Shown piece after piece: positions 20,885 to 22,087 of a stretch of 22,087 nt of DNA. A program made the translations under genes and the position numbers. This DNA is from a virus. Numbering within the stretch: position 1 is the stretch's first letter; each line of letters starts with the position of its first letter. The stretch spans positions 1 to 22,087 of IMG/VR virus record IMGVR_UViG_3300025096_000153. One strand, written 5' to 3'. The notes under the pieces were generated by a model that was given only the letters and a program-made list of their open reading frames with translations, had not been told where the DNA came from and searched no databases.

Positions 20885-21156
20885 AATTACAAATCACAAG
20901 TTTCAAGAATACTCCAAGCAAATACGGGGGTTTTTTTTACTATGTATTTTTTAAAGACGATGCTGGCAAAAATTACAAAAGTTGCATCTATCCAAATTGC
21001 CGCAATTTTAATAAGTGGCGCAGCGTTTTAAAACGCGGGGCTGTCTTGGATAATTTAATACTAAAAAGCGCGGGCTTAGTTGATGCTGATAGCAATTTTA
21101 ATTTTTTAGGTATTAAGCAAAGCAAGCCCAAACCACAACACCCAAAACTATTTTGA
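20881..21156 (+). CDS. Conserved small phage protein, possible OB-like fold
   Basis: A 91-residue basic protein. The pattern FYYVFFKDDAGKNYKSCIY, CRNFNKW, VLKRGAVLDNLILKSAGLVD ADS resembles a family of short proteins near replication genes in Bacteroidota phages (from memory). Strand-rich with conserved RNxxxW and DADS segments, it could be a nucleic acid binding OB-type fold. No catalytic residues are clear. ATGA overlap with the DnaA-like gene; ends one base before the next start. Confidence 0.65.
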   Translation: MKLQITSFKNTPSKYGGFFYYVFFKDDAGKNYKSCIYPNCRNFNKWRSVLKRGAVLDNLILKSAGLVDADSNFNFLGIKQSKPKPQHPKLF

Positions 21157-21157
21157 T

Positions 21158-21373
21158 ATGAAAGAACTATTTGAAGCTGATTATGGAATTGATAACAGCG
21201 CACCCGACAGCACTGAAATAACTACGACGATTCTTTATTTTAGCAAAGAAGAACTGAAACTATTTAAACAGCTTTGCAAAAAAGGAATGCAAAAGGAAAC
21301 GCTTAATTTAAGCACAGCCAATATATCTGATTTTTTACTACTAATTTTAAAACAAAGATATGAAAACCTATAA
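21158..21373 (+). CDS. Small hypothetical protein before the dioxygenase
   Basis: A 71-residue protein, with a flexible acidic N-terminus and a helical C-terminal part FSKEELKLFKQLCKKGMQKE and NISDFLLLILKQRYENL. The two-helix end with a hydrophobic SDFLLLIL core resembles small regulators or RHH-like dimers, but the match is not secure. It overlaps the following dioxygenase gene by 14 bases in another frame, so the two are probably translated together. Confidence 0.65.
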   Translation: MKELFEADYGIDNSAPDSTEITTTILYFSKEELKLFKQLCKKGMQKETLNLSTANISDFLLLILKQRYENL

Positions 21374-22087
21374 ATTAAAAAAGCACCTAACACAAAAAGA
21401 AGCTGCAAAACTTAAAGGAACTTTTTTAGATGATAAAAGCTATGATATTATAATAGACCACGATGCTGATGGTTTTGATTTATACGGGAATTTATTATTT
21501 AGATTTCGGAAAGGGGTTTTGCCTTACAAAGTTTTAAAGAACGGATACGACAGTTTTAAGGACAGCATACAGCTAACTGATGGGCGTGGTATAGTTAGCG
21601 GAAGCAGCCATAAAAGGATCTTAAAAGACGGAACAGTGAGCAAAATAACAGTAGGAAATAAAGTATTAAGCGGGAATGTAGGTTATATGGATAGAAATGC
21701 GATGGTGCAATATTGCCGTAAAACTGCGTTCGGCCGCAAATACTTTGAAAAATTTAAAGCTGGAATTCCTTTTGTAGAATTTATAGATAAAAAATATGAA
21801 GAACTTTGCCCCGCTTATTATAAAAAACAAAAGGCCATCGCCGCTGGAACCAATAGAAACTATGTAATTGGAGATACCAGTTATACAACAATCACACTAA
21901 ATAAAAATTTTAGAACTGCGGTGCATCAAGATAGCGGTGATTATCGGGAAGGTTTTGGAAACCTTTGTGTCTATCGTGAGGGTGATGTAAAAGGCGGCCT
22001 TTTTGTTTTGCCAGAATTTAGGGCGGCCGTAGATATGCAGAACTGCGATATGTTTTTTGCTGATGTGCATAGATGGCACGGAAATAC
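21360..22087 (+). CDS. TET/JBP-family 2-oxoglutarate/Fe(II) dioxygenase (C-terminus cut by window end)
   Basis: DNA base dioxygenase; 242 codons are visible and the frame runs off the window. Established members of the family oxidise the methyl group of 5-methylcytosine (TET, phage TETs) or thymine (JBP). The core is clear from about residue 75: DGRGIVSGSSHKR, GYMDRNAMVQYCRKTAF, then TITLNKNFRTAVHQDSGDYR with the iron HxD pair (H189, D191), GFGNLCVYREGD, GGLFVLPEFRAAVDM, and FADVHRWHGN with the distal iron histidine (H240). The 2-oxoglutarate-binding arginine should lie just beyond the window. The N-terminal 70 residues are unassigned. ATG 21360 overlaps the upstream gene. Confidence 0.88.
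   Translation, partial: MKTYKLKKHLTQKEAAKLKGTFLDDKSYDIIIDHDADGFDLYGNLLFRFRKGVLPYKVLKNGYDSFKDSIQLTDGRGIVSGSSHKRILKDGTVSKITVGNKVLSGNVGYMDRNAMVQYCRKTAFGRKYFEKFKAGIPFVEFIDKKYEELCPAYYKKQKAIAAGTNRNYVIGDTSYTTITLNKNFRTAVHQDSGDYREGFGNLCVYREGDVKGGLFVLPEFRAAVDMQNCDMFFADVHRWHGN

Overview
The window is part of a tailed double-stranded DNA phage (or prophage) genome of the long-tailed siphovirus type. It carries a full HK97-type head module and a TP901-1/HK97-like tail module. All recognisable genes lie on the + strand and are tightly packed, many with 1-4 base or longer overlaps. The host is most likely a member of the Bacteroidota, probably Flavobacteriia. Most genes have A-rich leaders and no Shine-Dalgarno sequence, one gap contains a TAnnTTTG-type promoter, and several small proteins resemble ones I know from Bacteroidota phages. 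No integrase, repressor, tRNA, CRISPR or transposase was seen, so lifestyle cannot be decided.

Layout. 77-2534: DNA packaging (small membrane-type ORF, P27-family small terminase, large terminase, small conserved ORF). 2593-6073: head (HK97 portal, prohead protease with an acidic N-terminal extension, major capsid protein). 6074-6335: a structured gap with a long hairpin, a short basic ORF and a GTTAA-containing repeat cluster. 6336-9331: connector and neck genes (gp6-like connector, head closure, HK97 gp10, DUF3168 tail terminator), two small proteins and the major tail protein. 9332-9416: a second gap with a promoter-like sequence and a GNRA-capped hairpin. 9417-16519: tail assembly chaperone pair joined by a predicted -1 frameshift, a 945-residue tape measure, and a 1191-residue tail-tip protein ending in a LamG-like domain. 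16521-18092: likely lysis cassette (two small membrane proteins, a DUF5675 protein) plus a calcineurin-like phosphoesterase. 18093-18404: non-coding boundary with a rho-independent terminator and possible operator repeats. 18405-21373: small accessory or early genes, including an SSB-like protein with an acidic DPF tip and a stand-alone DnaA-domain-IV-like protein. 21360-window end: a TET/JBP-family 2-oxoglutarate/Fe(II) dioxygenase, cut by the window edge.

How it works together: the left 18 kb is one virion and lysis program, with structured gaps directly after the two most abundant virion proteins (capsid and tail tube) that probably adjust expression. After the terminator the genes change to small DNA-metabolism and unknown proteins, leading to the dioxygenase. 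That enzyme is the most interesting gene: it implies that this phage oxidises a methylated base (5-methylcytosine or thymine) in DNA, probably as one step of genome hypermodification against host restriction. The partner methyltransferase or glycosyltransferase is not in this window.
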